In this document: positions 1 to 13,800 of the stretch, in pieces
Position numbering within the stretch: position 1 is the stretch's first letter
Layout: every line of letters starts with the position of its first letter
Source: Tubiluchus corallicola
Lineage: Eukaryota; Priapulida; Priapulimorpha; Priapulimorphida; Tubiluchidae
Length of the DNA stretch: 64,000 bases
Assembly (NCBI GenBank): GCA_030141605.1
Contig: JAQGDQ010000011.1
Span: 1,445,319 to 1,509,318 of the forward strand
Reading direction: 5' to 3'
Made by a program: the position numbers and the translations under genes
Notes under the pieces: generated by a model
Told to the model about the DNA's origin: nothing
The model's input: the letters and a program-made list of their open reading frames with translations, nothing else
Database searches by the model: none

Positions 1-44
1 ATAGTCAGCCATTGTTTTTTGTCGCGTCTCTACAAAACACTTAG

Positions 45-475
45 AAACCATACGAAAATGTGGTTACTATGGACTTTACAAGAACTCGTTGAAGTTATCT
101 TGAAATCCAGTAGATGGCTCTTCCTGATGAAGATTTGGGTTTGCCAACAGAAAAAACACAAAGCAAAATGACTGTTTCCACAAGCTACTATCAGAGTTTG
201 AAAACACAAGTTTTTTACAATTGCAGCTACAATCGCAATTGAATAGTTTATAGAAAAGTGGGTACAAGGTAATAGAATTAAATTTTTAAGTATGTTTTGG
301 ACATTTTCTTGCTAATTTGATGCTAGAATATGAAAGTCCAATATATTTAGTGTATGTTTTTATAAAAATCAAAAAATTAACACTAGACGATAATTTTGGT
401 GCATTTTACTTTGAAGCATCATAACGTAGTTTTAACTATGCCAACTTATGGGTGGTTTTGGTTTGCAAGCACACA
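45..475 (+). repeat. Dispersed repeat family 1, copy A
   Basis: This stretch is collinear with 27990-28430: shared words include AAAATGACTGTTTCCACAAG, TTTGATGCTAGAATATGAAA and CAATATATTTAG. It has no coding capacity and no clear ends. It is an old interspersed repeat, perhaps a non-autonomous transposon. Confidence 0.6.
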
Positions 476-824
476 TATGTAATTACATACATCTGTGTTC
501 GCACATCTGTCCTGTTTATCTGTGCATGTATATGTCTGTCTGTCTGTTCAATGAATGAAATTTATGAAGCTATAATCGCTAAACTTTGTATATGGTTCTA
601 GGGTGCGAAAAGTCAAAGATCAAGGTCATGAGATCCAAATACTTAACTAGCCGTAAAATCAATAATTATTGATATGTATATGCATCACTATATTATGTAC
701 TCAGTTTAAACAATGAAGGCTGACATTAGCTGACAGCATTTGGACGTGCATGAAAGTGGAATACTTATTGGAAAAGTTATTTAAATAATTCCTAAATTCT
801 TTTATATCTCATTTTCCATTCTAG

Positions 825-920
825 ATCTTCCATCCTTCTCTTGAAGAGTATTTTGAAAACTACGACGGATCGCAGTATCTTCCAAGACCGTGGTTAAGAA
901 CTATATACCCTCACGATTAG
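825..920 (+). CDS. Candidate terminal coding exon of an unidentified gene (partial)
   Basis: A good acceptor with a pyrimidine-rich tract ending in TTCTAG is followed at 825 by a 31-codon open frame starting IFHPSLEEYFENYDG, continuing SQYLPRPWLRTIYPHD and ending in TAG at 918-920. The segment is polar and aromatic with no stop in the chosen frame, unlike the surrounding AT-rich DNA, and reads like a real protein C-terminus. I do not recognise the family. The upstream exons would lie left of the window or beyond the repeat at about 45-475. The frame (phase 0 at the acceptor) is a guess, and the exon could be spurious. Confidence 0.4.
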   Translation: MFHPSLEEYFENYDGSQYLPRPWLRTIYPHD

Positions 921-1074
921 CACAATTACATCCTATATATTGGAAGAGAAACTATTTATGTATTTTTATTATGACGTGGTTTTAATGTTATTTTAAAGTG
1001 TTTATTTGTAAGTTATTGTAAGTTTACATGTAATTCTAGGTACATTGTTCTATGCATAAATATACTTTCGCAGA

Positions 1075-1312
1075 TTACAAATGTCACAAGGAAATATACA
1101 TACTGCCAACTTTTGTACAATCAAATTAAGCCCAGCAATGAGAAAGCCACGTATATTGCAGTCATGCAATCTTTGTTTAAATTTACTTTTGTAACTTACA
1201 AATGTCGCAAGGAAATTGGTACACTGCCAAATTGATACGCTGACAGTCAGATCGAGCCCAACAATGACTATAAGCTACCTGTATCGTGGTCATGCAATCT
1301 TTGTCTAAACTT
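1075..1312 (+). repeat. Tandem duplication of about 120 bp
   Basis: Two adjoining diverged copies are visible: TTACAAATGTCACAAGGAAA at 1076 and TTACAAATGTCGCAAGGAAA at 1196. Each runs on to GTCATGCAATCTTTGT. It lies just after the 825-920 exon, so it could be in a 3' UTR. Confidence 0.65.
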
Positions 1313-2864
1313 TTCTAGCTGAGAGCTACAGAACTAACCTCTAGCTAACAAGGGTCTATTGTCAGTTTAGAATTTGAAACAATTGCTGCTATGACTGGTA
1401 CGTGTTCATGCTTTGGTGTGCTAATGCTGGCTGCTTGTACAACCTTACGAATCGAGAAAGGATATACCAGTTAGTCATTTTTGAACAACATAGTTGTTGG
1501 AATTACATATCATTTGGGCGTTGGCACCATTTATATGGGTGTGTCAACGATGGGGTGCCTGGATTATCCAAATTTTCTTCGGTTTAGGCCAGTTTTTTCC
1601 ACCACATATCCAGAAATCTGTTAAATTGGCCGAGTTCTGTTTATGTAAACTTTCTCTGCCTTTAAAGAAGTCCAGATCATCGATTCGATTATCAGTAAAA
1701 TCTTTTTTTGGCCTAGTGTGTTATGGCACTGCTCGCCAGTCACTCAGTGAAAATATACTGGTTTGAAAAATTAGAAAAGTTATTATACGATATGTGATAA
1801 CAACAAAGTTTGTGACCAAAGCTAGGTAGTACTGGGTTTGTACAGCAAAGTCAGTCGCGAAAACCTAGTCGGTTTCACCTGCTCACCAGCCGTTTTGCAC
1901 ATTGAGGGAAAATATTTACCTCAATAGAGACTAAAACACCTCTGATAACACAGTATATCATTTTAGGGATTATGCTTGCCAATTAATAGGTTCCTATCCT
2001 GTCACAATCATTTACGTACAGCATGCCGTGCATCTTGGCTTGTAGAAAACATGTTTTAAATTTTAAGACAAACCATAACAGCCACGAGACAAATATAAGC
2101 AAAAAAAAGTTTGTTAATTTATTCAGATATTAGTATTTTTCCATTAATCCACGTAAAGTACTTCCACTGAGGTCTCCTAACATGCATCAGTGAGAGATGC
2201 AGGGATGTATCCAAGGCATAGCGACGCCCTAAGTAAATAGTTCCACCCATGCCTATTTTGGATTTATGGTCGTTTATATATGAAGTGCAATGCACAATTT
2301 TTATTGTTAATTATATACTTTTGTATAGTGCTTATAACTGTGCAGCCTGCACAATATCTTGTGGTGTAGTACTTTCTACGTAGCAGTAAGTGTAAGTGTT
2401 TCTTGTGTGGTGGGTATATTACTTCTTTGTTCAGTAGCGGATTGCTACTATGGATTCCGTAACTACTTTGTGGTGTGTTATAAATTACGAGCTTTATATG
2501 AATATGAAAGGATACGTAGTTTCTGAACAAAATAAATTTTTTAACATTGGTCCCCTAAAATCTGGCACCCTCGGCTATGGCCCAGTTAGCCTATTAGTAA
2601 ATAAGCCCATGGACAAATATTAAAAGAGCTATTATGTGTTGACCCAGTGTGACAGCTGGAAAGTAATTAAAACTCCTTTCGTTTGTATTGGATGTACGCA
2701 AACAACTGTTTTCTGTACATTATTAGAAGGGAAAATATCTAACATAGCTAATGTCCAAGATTTAAAATCTAAGTCTCTGATTAATTAAAAAAATACAAAA
2801 GTTATGCAATGCAGATACGCACAAAATGAAGTGTGCTAATTTGTGTCCTTGTAAATGAATAATA

Positions 2865-3869
2865 CAGTGTAATCTGCTTACAACGAGTTTCAGGGGACCA
2901 TCAAAATTTGCTCACCACAGGCCAAGGTCAATTGTTTGAATACATATACAAGATAGAAATGAAGCCTATTCGGCAGATATAATGTAATAATGAAAAGAGC
3001 ACTTGCTTTTAGAACTGGCACAAGTTCTTTAACAAACAAGCAAGTTTGTCCAGCAAGTATTTTATCACGAAAGAGTAAACATAGTGTTAAAAACTACGTT
3101 ATTTCTATGACTAAAGATGTATTGTCCTTGCAATAAATTCCTGTGTAAAACCACCAGCCAGTGTGTTTAGCGTGGGTGTTATTTGTGACCATTTAAATGT
3201 CTGTGCAAGATCCTGGATGTAATTAACCTGCATGGTGGAAAACACGTTTTTATTTAAATAGCTATGCAGGCACTGTAAAATTTTTGATGATTATGAAAGA
3301 TTCCTCAACAGACCTATGTCATCTAACAACTAAGTCTATCATCTGCTACCCGTGTGTAATGTAAAATCATGGTTTTCATTCAAAGCAGTATTTTTATTTA
3401 AAGAATTGAGCTTGGAAAGTTACACAATAATTATTTTGTAAAGCAGGACAGTATCTTTTTTGAAAAAATGCCTGGCAAAAGTGGCAAGAGCAAAACTTCT
3501 TAAAAAAGGAAATTTCGCGGAAATTAAATGAAAGCAAAGCTGCACAGCATCACCCATAAAAATAATTCAAACTCAGCAAGTCTGCACATACTGTGCTTGA
3601 TATGGTACAGAATGACCTTTTTGCTCTTGGCGCAATAGGTGCTATAGTTATAACACAAACCTGCAAGAACTCGCTCGTTATATGCGGGGGAAGTACAGTC
3701 ACGGGGCAGTAAAATTCCCTCGTAATAAAAAAAATCTCATCATATCGGATATCTTATAAACAAGGTTTAAACACATTACATAAGCCTAAGATTTGAAAGT
3801 GACTTTCATATTCACTCTTAACAACCAGAGGCTCATTATAACAGGCCTCGTTATAAAGGGATCATACTG
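2865..3869. mobile_element. Mariner/pogo-like non-autonomous element, about 1 kb
   Basis: The left end reads CAGTGTAATCTGCTTACAAC then GAG and the right end, reversed, CAGTATGATCCCTTTATAAC then GAG. TA precedes the left end. A third similar end-like motif at about 3675-3700 (CTCGTTATATGCGGGGGAAG) suggests nesting or rearrangement. No open frame was found. It occupies much of the gap between the 825-920 exon and DCTN4. Confidence 0.55.
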
Positions 3870-4225
3870 TCGTAGAAGCACCATATTTTATATCAGCTCA
3901 AAGCTAGTACAACAGACACACAATGTACTATGTAACTTGTTTATTCAAGAATGTTTAATGTAAACAGCCCTTTGACACAAGCAAAGTTACAATAATGCAG
4001 TACAATTCTAGAACTCTAACTTAATAAAATTCAGATTTAATTAGCAGCCATAACTGGGTATAGAACAAATGTACTATCAATTTGAAGCAAACTGCCTGAT
4101 TACAATGAAGTTATTATGGTAATTTTTTCACACAAATAAGAAATCATTAAATGTATGAAATACATTATATTATTACTTTGCACATAAGATCCATGACAGA
4201 ACTGCAAACTGCCATTTTGGTTGTT

Positions 4226-4396
4226 CAGTCAAACCTCATAACAGCCATGGTTATAATGCCAACCTCGTTTAACGCCCAAATTTTTAGCTAAACAAAATAT
4301 TTATATTTGCATATACGTGTATGTATTAATGCCAAACTTTCTGCAACACCAACTTTTTTGTAGTTCCAAAGTAGGCAGTGTAATAAGGTTTGACTG
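4226..4396. mobile_element. Short pogo-like MITE, 171 bp
   Basis: The left end CAGTCAAACCTCATAACAGC and right end, reversed, CAGTCAAACCTTATTACAC form a terminal inverted repeat. TA follows on the right. The ends match those of the 54.5-kb element, so both belong to one family. It lies downstream of DCTN4. Confidence 0.65.
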
Positions 4397-4839
4397 TAAT
4401 ACAATATATAAATGAACCAACACACAATGTATCAAATTCAAAATCTTTATCATAATCATATTGGACCCACAATTAATATTAATCCTCATGCACAAAATCA
4501 GCAGTATGAAACAAAATGTATGTGCATCAGACACGTTTTTCATGGCTCCTCTCATCTTCATTTTTCCTTGATTTATCCCATCCCATGTGTTGAAAACATT
4601 GACTGTTAGAATGCAGATGAAAAAATTGCATATCGAAGTCAAGATGCGATTAGAGAATAAGACGTGTGAAGCCTGGTAAACGTGTTTGATTGGCATCTGA
4701 GATTTCCGCTTTGATGATTTTCATCTTGCTTACTTACAAACATATTAATCAGTACCTTTCTACATTTTTCTTACATATCTATTATGCCTGAGAAAATAAA
4801 TACGTTTTCATAAATAAATCCAGGAAAAAAGTTGTATAA

Positions 4840-7800
4840 TTAGCACACCAGAGTGGTCAGATCACACGTCACGTACTGCTGCAGCCAGTACGTCTTGTAG
4901 TCTTCTGTTCCTGGAGATTTCTGCTTGTAGTCGTACTTCAGAATAAATGATATCTAAAAAAACGAACAGATTCAGTTTGATAACTTATTATACAAATGAG
5001 TTCAAGAGATCTGATCACTATTCTAGAATACCTTCGAAAAGAGGATTTACTGAGCCAACAAAGACAGTAACTCACACTTTGAATGGGCACTGACCTTCAC
5101 AGCTACAAAAATCAGCCAACCATAATGTCAAACTCCAAAAATTCAAGTAACCTCTGTAGCTATGCTATAGGCCAGTACCCATTTTGGATCAATTACATAA
5201 CACTGTAATTGAAAAGTATGCCTAACTTTTTTCTTAATCACCAAAGAACAATTTCCAAAAAATGAAAATATTGTGGTTTTAATTTCATAACGTACAATAG
5301 AGGAAATCTTCCCAAGTAGTTTATCAGCAATAGCCATTTACGACGGTAAACAAGATAACTACGAAAAGGAATTCTTACCACTGGTTTTTTGTTCGACTTC
5401 TCGGTAACGACTTTCACGACAACGCCAATCTTGTTTGCTCGACGAAACGCGACAATTCTGTAATGAAACAATAAAATCACAAGGTGAAATGGTGGGTGAA
5501 CTGTTAGCAAAATTTGGGACTTTCTAGGAGAAAGAACAGTTTTAGTTTGCTATGTTAGTTTCCATTGGAATTAAATAGATTGGGTGTATTTACTTTGATT
5601 CGTTGAAAGAGAAAAACCAGCTTTTATATCAATACTTTGTCGCTTATAATTTTCTTTGTTGTAATATTACAACTTTGTAATTTTGAGAGAATGCAATAAT
5701 ATTATATACATTGTGCAATAGCAGTAGAGTAACAAGTCAAAATGGAACTTCTGCAACAATAACACATTAGCATATGTAATAGGCATTGTTTTACCATTGG
5801 TAAAAAAACTTAGCCCCATGGCTTCACCATTTTTAACGATCATAATGAAACTCTGCAGGATACGACTAGGACATATTCTGGAATCACAAAGTAAGGTCGC
5901 AAAACGTTCCACACTTTCTTGTTAATGAAAAAAAAGATAAGTAATAGGAATGTAACAGGCACGTTTAAAGCAAAAAGCTAATGGCTGTTTTGCCCCAATC
6001 ACCAAAAGTTACAGCAGTAAAGCTATGAAAAAATGGTGCAATGTGTTTCAGTGAAAATGTTCAAAAAATATAAACTAACAGACATGCACGAAAATACTAG
6101 TAGTTGTAACGTTTAAGTAAATTTTGTTGAGAATTTTTGTAGTGCTTCAAGTAGGAGATTTACACTCCAACCTAGAAGAAAACAAAGTTAAAGAGAAATC
6201 GGTATTTAAAATTGGTATTTATACAGGTCGTTGAAAATTGTTAATTCTGCTTCAAAAATTATAAGAACCGAACACAGCGACCTACGGCACATTTGTATGA
6301 AACGAGAGTCATAAGGAACGCGCAAGTTATCATTTAGTGATGAATTTTATCCAACTAATAAACTTTCGAAATGCTCCACTCTAGCCATAGATACTGTTCA
6401 ATTAGCGCTAAAACCACAAATTCTTTCTATCCCGTTACAGTTAGCACTATTAACAGTAATGCTCAATAAATTTGATATATCATAGAAGAAGTCAAAATGC
6501 CAATTAAGTTTCAAAAAATTCTCGAAATCACTGTAAATGCTTTACTAGCATTTATCCAGTAACTGATTGTATTTATTAATGTGTTAATTTTTCTTTTGCT
6601 GATATGTATTATAAAATAATGACAATAAATTGCATACTTACAGAAAGATTGGGTACAGAATTAGGTTCTATATGAACGTTATACTCTATAAATGAATATC
6701 TTTTTTTTCATTTTCGTGCCAGAAAAAACATGAAACTCAAAATGGAGATCCGGGCAACATCAGTACCTCGAATTATTTCCGATATGACAAGATACTCAGA
6801 GTTGGCATAACGTGCAATACGTACACTTATGTCAGTGTTACTTACTGGGGATCATCTTTGGAGCCTTGTGGAACTTCAGAAGGGTCGTCAAATTCCGCAA
6901 TGTCATCTTGCGGTGAAAGAACCAACTCGGATTTTGGTAGAATTACCTACGAAAAATTATAAGTTTTAACACACGTTTTAAAAACCTGTTTAAAAAAAAA
7001 AACACGCACTAAATCGACATTCAAAGCAATGGCTTGATAATCAAACTAGTTGTACACCGAACCTTGCAGTTGCCCATATCATCTTCTTTGTCACTTGGCA
7101 ACAAGGAAGCATGTACTACAAACTGACTAGGGTTAGAAAGTGTTACTACCACTCTGCTCTCCTACAAGTAGAACAAGAACAAAATTATTGATTTTCATTT
7201 AATAAGACGGCACAGAAGGCTACTTGTACGTGAACGTCAATTCGTCTGCTGCTAGAATAAATAAAGCTGAATAAACATAAGCAAAGATCCGTACATTAAC
7301 AGTCCTACATAGCAGTATTAGTCTATCAAGCTGGGAAGCACACAACCAATAGGGTGTCCAAAAAAACCTAAATGTGTCAATTGGTATTCATAATTTGCAA
7401 AGAAATGAGAAATATGAATTAAGGTCCAAATTCTAGCCTTATTTAGATGCTCTGACAGGTTGATTTTTCCCTTGATATGTAGATACTGTAATTTTTACAA
7501 TGTTATTTTTTTCTCCATTTTACATTGTTCAAACAAAGAAACAATAATATTGTTTCTCACCAGATTAAGATGTGATAATGTCAAATTATTTTTAATCCAC
7601 TTAACTAATTACGTTTAAGATTGATGATATTTCAGCTAGAAACTGCTGGACAATTGGCAAATTTATCTATTAGATACAACCTTTTCTACTTTCATAAATA
7701 TATTCAATGCAGTTGTTTGAGCTCTGAGGTGCTAAACATTCCAAACTACAATTTCTTACCAAGTTATACAGAATTTTCAGACTATTGCTATAATTAATAT

Positions 7801-10800
7801 AATGTGCTAACTAATAACTTCACCTTCCATTATTTTGTATAGAGGAAAAATTTCTTGAACAAACTTGTTGCCAAAAGACAAGATTTCACAGCTCTGCTGT
7901 CCAGAAAATGTTTGGTAAACCACTATGGGAATACAAACCTTTCCAGGATGTATCTGAAAACCGGGAAGAATTCTTACTTCGGGAACTAGCAACCTGTAAA
8001 ATTAATTAACATGAGTTAAATGGCTTCAAAAATCTAATTTCATTTTCATTAACTTTCATCAGTAGACTTAAATAGTTTTTATAAAGTTGGGCTTGGCTAT
8101 AGTTCAAAATTACTCACACGCAAGCATCAGTTCGTGAAGTGGATTAGGATTAGGGTTAGATTACCTAAATTGTGTGGGGAATTGTAAACTCTTTCCGCTG
8201 GGCTTTACTGCTCCGCGAGCCATGATTCAGCACATATTTGCAGGATCTATTTAAATTAGAGCCTTTTGGCAGAACCAAACCCTAACTCACTCTACCTTGA
8301 GGCACTTTTTCTTGACCAGAATTGGATGCCATTCATCTAGGGGTGCAACGAAGGCACATTTTCAACAATCTAATCGAAGACAATTTTTTTACACTTGGGT
8401 GCCACCAAATGACGGCCATGATACAGAACCGAATTCCGAATGAAATATCAAAGTAAATTGAAATACTGGAATGAAGCACCAAACCGATTTTTTTTACCGA
8501 AATTTTTTTGTATTTCCAATTGAAAAGCCTGTAGTGTTTTTTCGTTTTAAATAACTGATGATTGGTGAGCTGTGTAATACTGTTCTGTGTTTTTATTTAA
8601 TGGTTATATAGTAAAGGATCATGTATTTTAAAAGCAGCCCCAATTCTTTCAAAAGCTTTTCAAACTATTTTATATAATTAATAAAAATAGTATATAAGCA
8701 AAACTACAATTAAATTTTAATTGTATAGTATAACTGCGTAATAATAATTGTTTAGTAACAGTATAATTGTTTACTACCTCGAGTTCTCATTGATTTATAT
8801 CGTCATGTATAAGCAAATACAGCACCGCCACACTATCACCGGTAGATACGACTTGTGTACTGACAGTGCATTGCATTCCTTGAGTTATCGCACAGGAACA
8901 GAAAGCAAAATGTCGTCTGTTGTGCCGTGTTCACTGTTTACTATCAGTTTTTTTCGGATAAATTTTTACAAGCAGTATAGAGAACTACTCGGTTTCTTTT
9001 TATATAATTTTTACAGGAAGTATGAATTATTAAAAAAGTAACTTCAGTATACCGAAAGTTCACCGAACCGTTTAGTGATTACGACCGAAGTTTACTGGAC
9101 CGGATTTTTACGCTGAAAAATAGGGAAAAATGCGACGATCCAAATATTCAGTGCATCCCTACATTCATTTCAGTAAGAGAACTAGTACAGAAAACTGTGA
9201 CAAATGAAACAACTGAGAAGCCTCTCCGGTGATGACCCAGCCATTTACCGATTTGATTAAATGTTGTTTAATTAATTACAAAGCTGCATGCCTACGACCG
9301 AATCAGTGGAAGCTACCGATTTGTCTTCTCAATGTGTGGTTGACAAAAGTTGGCTTAGGTCGCAACCAGAAGGTGGGTTATCATGTACACTACAACAATA
9401 CACCCTCGGTCAATTCAACAAAAAATCTTAACACATCACTGAAAAAATAAACGATAAAAAGAAAACAATTTATGCAATTTTTTGATGCCTACATTGCGGT
9501 CAGCTGCATTTTAAATTTGATGGAAGTCGTTGTAAAATCCGGCTTGATGAGATTGTGTTCACATTCACGGCAACGGCGAGACCGTTTCACCAGCATCTGC
9601 TTGCGAAGAGGATACATGTCGGCTGTCTTCTCGGGCTGCCTCTCTGGCCACATCAGTCTCTGAGACACTGAGCAAACTACAAAAAAAGATAAATGCTAGG
9701 GAAAAGATGCAATAAAAGAAATTACTACCAGGAAAAGACAAACGTTTCTAAAGCAAATCGTGTCATTTTCTATGTTAAGGTAAATTATATGTCTAATAAG
9801 TTCCTGGCAGATTTTTGAGCATAATTGGTTGTTATAAATGTTCCCAGGTAGAAAAACCTACAACATGCATTGTCGCAGCTATTGTAGTTAGCTGGCCATT
9901 GAACAAGTACAAATGTTTTGTTTCTGTAATACAGATCCTCGAACACAATCCGGCATGCGAATCCAGCTATCTTCATAAATGAAATAAATGAGGTTGCAGT
10001 TATTGATAAAAACTATGTATTAATAAATCTCAGATCTATTAGATTATATAATTGCACACAATGAACAGCTTTCTTACTTGGTCAAACCATTTTACATTTC
10101 TGCATTTGAAATGAATTACCTGTTGTTAATTATCATTCGATCACGATAAATTCCACTTGTACTTCTTTGTATCGCTTTTTTATTGCTCAGTGCACAGCAA
10201 GGTGATATCAAGAGCAGGACCTGCTTAATGTAAATGGTCGTGGTTGGACCAGAAATTTCCTAATTATCAGGAATAATTATCTATGATAAAATAAGTAAAC
10301 TACTGTATGTATGTATAAAATTAATGGCTCGAGGAATGTCACAGATGAAATTCTCTGGTGATAAACTATTCGCATGTTAACCATACACAGTGTTGCTCAA
10401 CTTTTTTCGATCGATGAGCCAGCACTGTGACACTCAACCATTTCTTCACTCCGCTTTACTATAAAGAATAACATGATAGCCTGACCAACTGTCAGCTAAT
10501 GTATGCAACTAACTTTCACAAAATTGGAAAATGTATTTCTTCTACTATGCCAGTGTAAACAACAGCCAAATTTAAGAACCTTCCCAAACTTGCTCCAGCA
10601 GAAGGATTGCTCTTTAAATAGCACATTTTTTGTCAATTAAAAAAAACAATTAGTTGTTCGATGCTGACCGTTAGCTAAGTTGACCGGTTGTGAGAAATAA
10701 TCATCTGGGAGAGGTTCGATGTCATCGACTGCTTCACTTTGTTCAGCATCTATAGAAACTTTGGTATCCCCTTTCATACCAGCAAACTGGGGAAGACCGG

Positions 10801-13800
10801 CGCGATGACGAGCTACAACTGATGTCAATCCGTACTTATCCTGTAATCATCATAAATTCATAATCATTATAATACAAAATTAAAAAGAAACAACAAGCTT
10901 TCAAAAAACTTTTTTGCAACATACAACTAAATAATACGGAAGAATTTTTTTATTTATTAGGCACAAAAATATAGGCACTTATATATTAGTAAAAAGTAGA
11001 CAGTAAGATTAAATGGCCATGATAACTACGAAGGTTGTGCCTACGACTGTGTGCCAGGGTTGACATACAACTAATGTATAAAAATGAAAAAAATTAAGTT
11101 TGCTATAACTATCTATGGAACTTAAATGAAAACAGTATGATTTTTCACATCCTAGCCTATTTTAAAGTGTGATGAAAAGTATACATTTTAACACCTATAA
11201 TAATGCTAAAGCATTTCTGATAATTAAATAATAGGTTTAAATCTTAATTAACGGTGAGCGAGCTCAACTAGTGGTGATATCACAAATGAACATAATTCTC
11301 AACAGCTTAAATATTTCATGAGCATGTTGCACGTGTTCGCGAAAGAGAAAATTGACTACACTGCTACTGTACAACATTCAGTGTGATACACAAAAATTCA
11401 GCAAATTTTCAAATTCAAATTAAATCAAATTTAAAATTTGCTCAGACAAGAGATCTCAAACATGTGCAGTTCGATAGCACCTGTTTTTTGTGCAATCATT
11501 TGAAACATGCAGATGCTACTGCTCATCTAACTAGTGAATGGCGAAATTAATGTAACAGTGAAAATCTAGCTGCTAGGGTAGAGATTGTTTTGAGCTATAG
11601 TTTAAGATTGGGTCCAGTTTTCCTTTAAGTAATTTTGCACACTGAACGGAGTAAACAGCAACCTTTACCTGAATGCCATATTGCATTAGAGCTCTTCGTC
11701 TCAACGGTGTCTTCTTTTTTGTCAGTTCAGTAAGTTCAGCCAATGCCATTAACTGATAGTGTTCAATTAAAGTGTTAATCTGAAATTAATATCAAAACTG
11801 TACATCTCACCACCGTACAGCAGCAAGGGACCCATGTATAGGTCATTGCTCAACAGCAGCTGGGCACAAGCTGACATTTTTACAAATTATAACCAAAAAA
11901 GAGTGATAAAAAAGCTGTGGTTCAGAGTGTGGAAATGAATTCAGGAGTTTTGCATGGCTAACTATTTAGCAGCAGTTACAAAACATAATCGTTTCCAGAA
12001 ATATCCATACTTAGTACAATGAAGTCAAAAAGTAATATATTCATACTTTCATAAAGATAGTTTTCCAGCTAAGATTGATTGGGAACATGTATGCAAGCAG
12101 TGCTGCTCACTGATATCTATGGATCACAAGTTATTCACAAAAAATTCAATCAACACTTTTGTGATCAGTACCTGCTATATGCTGTAAAAGAACAGCTACA
12201 GTAATTTAAGGCACAAAAAAACACTGTTCATAAATACAGCTTAAAAAATTAGTTTCGAAATTTTGCGCTGCAGTAACACTGTATAAAATATGTCAATTTA
12301 AACTGCGTGATGACTGCTAGGTGCAGTATTTAACGGCAAGTCGGTAGAAACAAGTTCCGATAACATTGCGTAAAGTTTGAGAAAATAATCAAGTATTTCT
12401 AGCACATGCTTCACTAATTAAGTAAAAGTTTTAATTACTTCATATTGTGAATAAGATCAATAATATGTTTCTGGTGAATCAGTGGTGCACACTGGAATAG
12501 TGATGCGGTGCCGTTTTACCAGGTGGTGCAAACATTTAAAACTATTAAGAATTTTTTCCCCAATTACATGTCTTTCAAACAGGTAAGCGTAATGCTCACT
12601 AGTATAACTTTGAATGGAAAGATCTTTGGGATATATTCTAAAATATCCCTTTATTTCCCTTTCAGCTTAGCATAGCAGAAATTTCGTAATAAATTTCCAT
12701 CACATTTTATGGGAACGATTTGAATTATTTTTATGAAATGACCTGCTTATTTTACTAAAAACTGACTGTTTGATTGGGTATTTTACCACTCATAAATGTT
12801 TATTTGGCAATCAAGAATCGACTTTGCCAAGCAATAACAGAAAATGTAGAAAATTTCTACTCCAAATCTGAAAGGTAAATTTCTACTGCTAATGTACTGC
12901 AAAATCCATATTTGCTCTTACCCACTGCAGTTACTGACGTGTATTCTAATGTAAAAAATGCAAATTGAATTCACTCCAACCCTGAAACCACACAATGTAG
13001 TGTACTTGTGTTTTTGAAGACGTGGGAAAGTGAAAAGGAACTTACACGTTTGGCATCTGGGTTCTCAGGTTCGTGCCAACCTCCGGATGCTGCAAAAGAT
13101 GCATATAAATAGTAAGAAATATGAAAAAAGTTACCTCTTATTTTTAATATGCATGTGCTGCATAATATAAATCAAGTGCGTGCATCACAAAAGTCGGATT
13201 CTATAAATAAGGATCAAGGATTGAAGAAGGCAGGTATTTTTTACACAATCAAATTCTAACTATTTAATCCACAACAAATGATAGAAACGGCCTTGAAGAG
13301 TAGTATTTTACAATCCAAATAAGAAGTCACAGGCTCATTTCAAAAACTAATGAAAAGAGATTAAAAGTTTCCATAAACTTCTAGCATCACAGCTGAACCA
13401 CACGAAGTTTAAAGATTTTAAATAGAAAACTACAAAAATAGCTATCATCTCATCTTTCATTATTTTTAAATCCAAAAACGAATCTGTGTGGGCAGATCCA
13501 ACCTTTTAATCCTGTATATGTTTTAAGCCTGAGTTCTTAGAGTAATTTTATTATATTATCATGGCAACAATTTTGAATTGTTGAATATTTTGAATATAAC
13601 AATTTGAACAACATCGCAACAACGCCATAATATCGAATTTAGGAAACTATTACTGAATTATCTCATCACGTAACTTGACCTTAATTTTGTACTTTTTAGT
13701 CTATATTGCAACAATTTTTCAGATTAATATACATCTTTATAAATTATAAAAAATATCTGTTTTATCTTTATAAATTATAAAAAATATTTGTTTTATGTAT

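Noticed and set aside
4301-4696. 131-codon minus-strand frame
   Set aside because: It overlaps the right end of a MITE, has no recognisable motif and lies beyond the DCTN4 stop codon.
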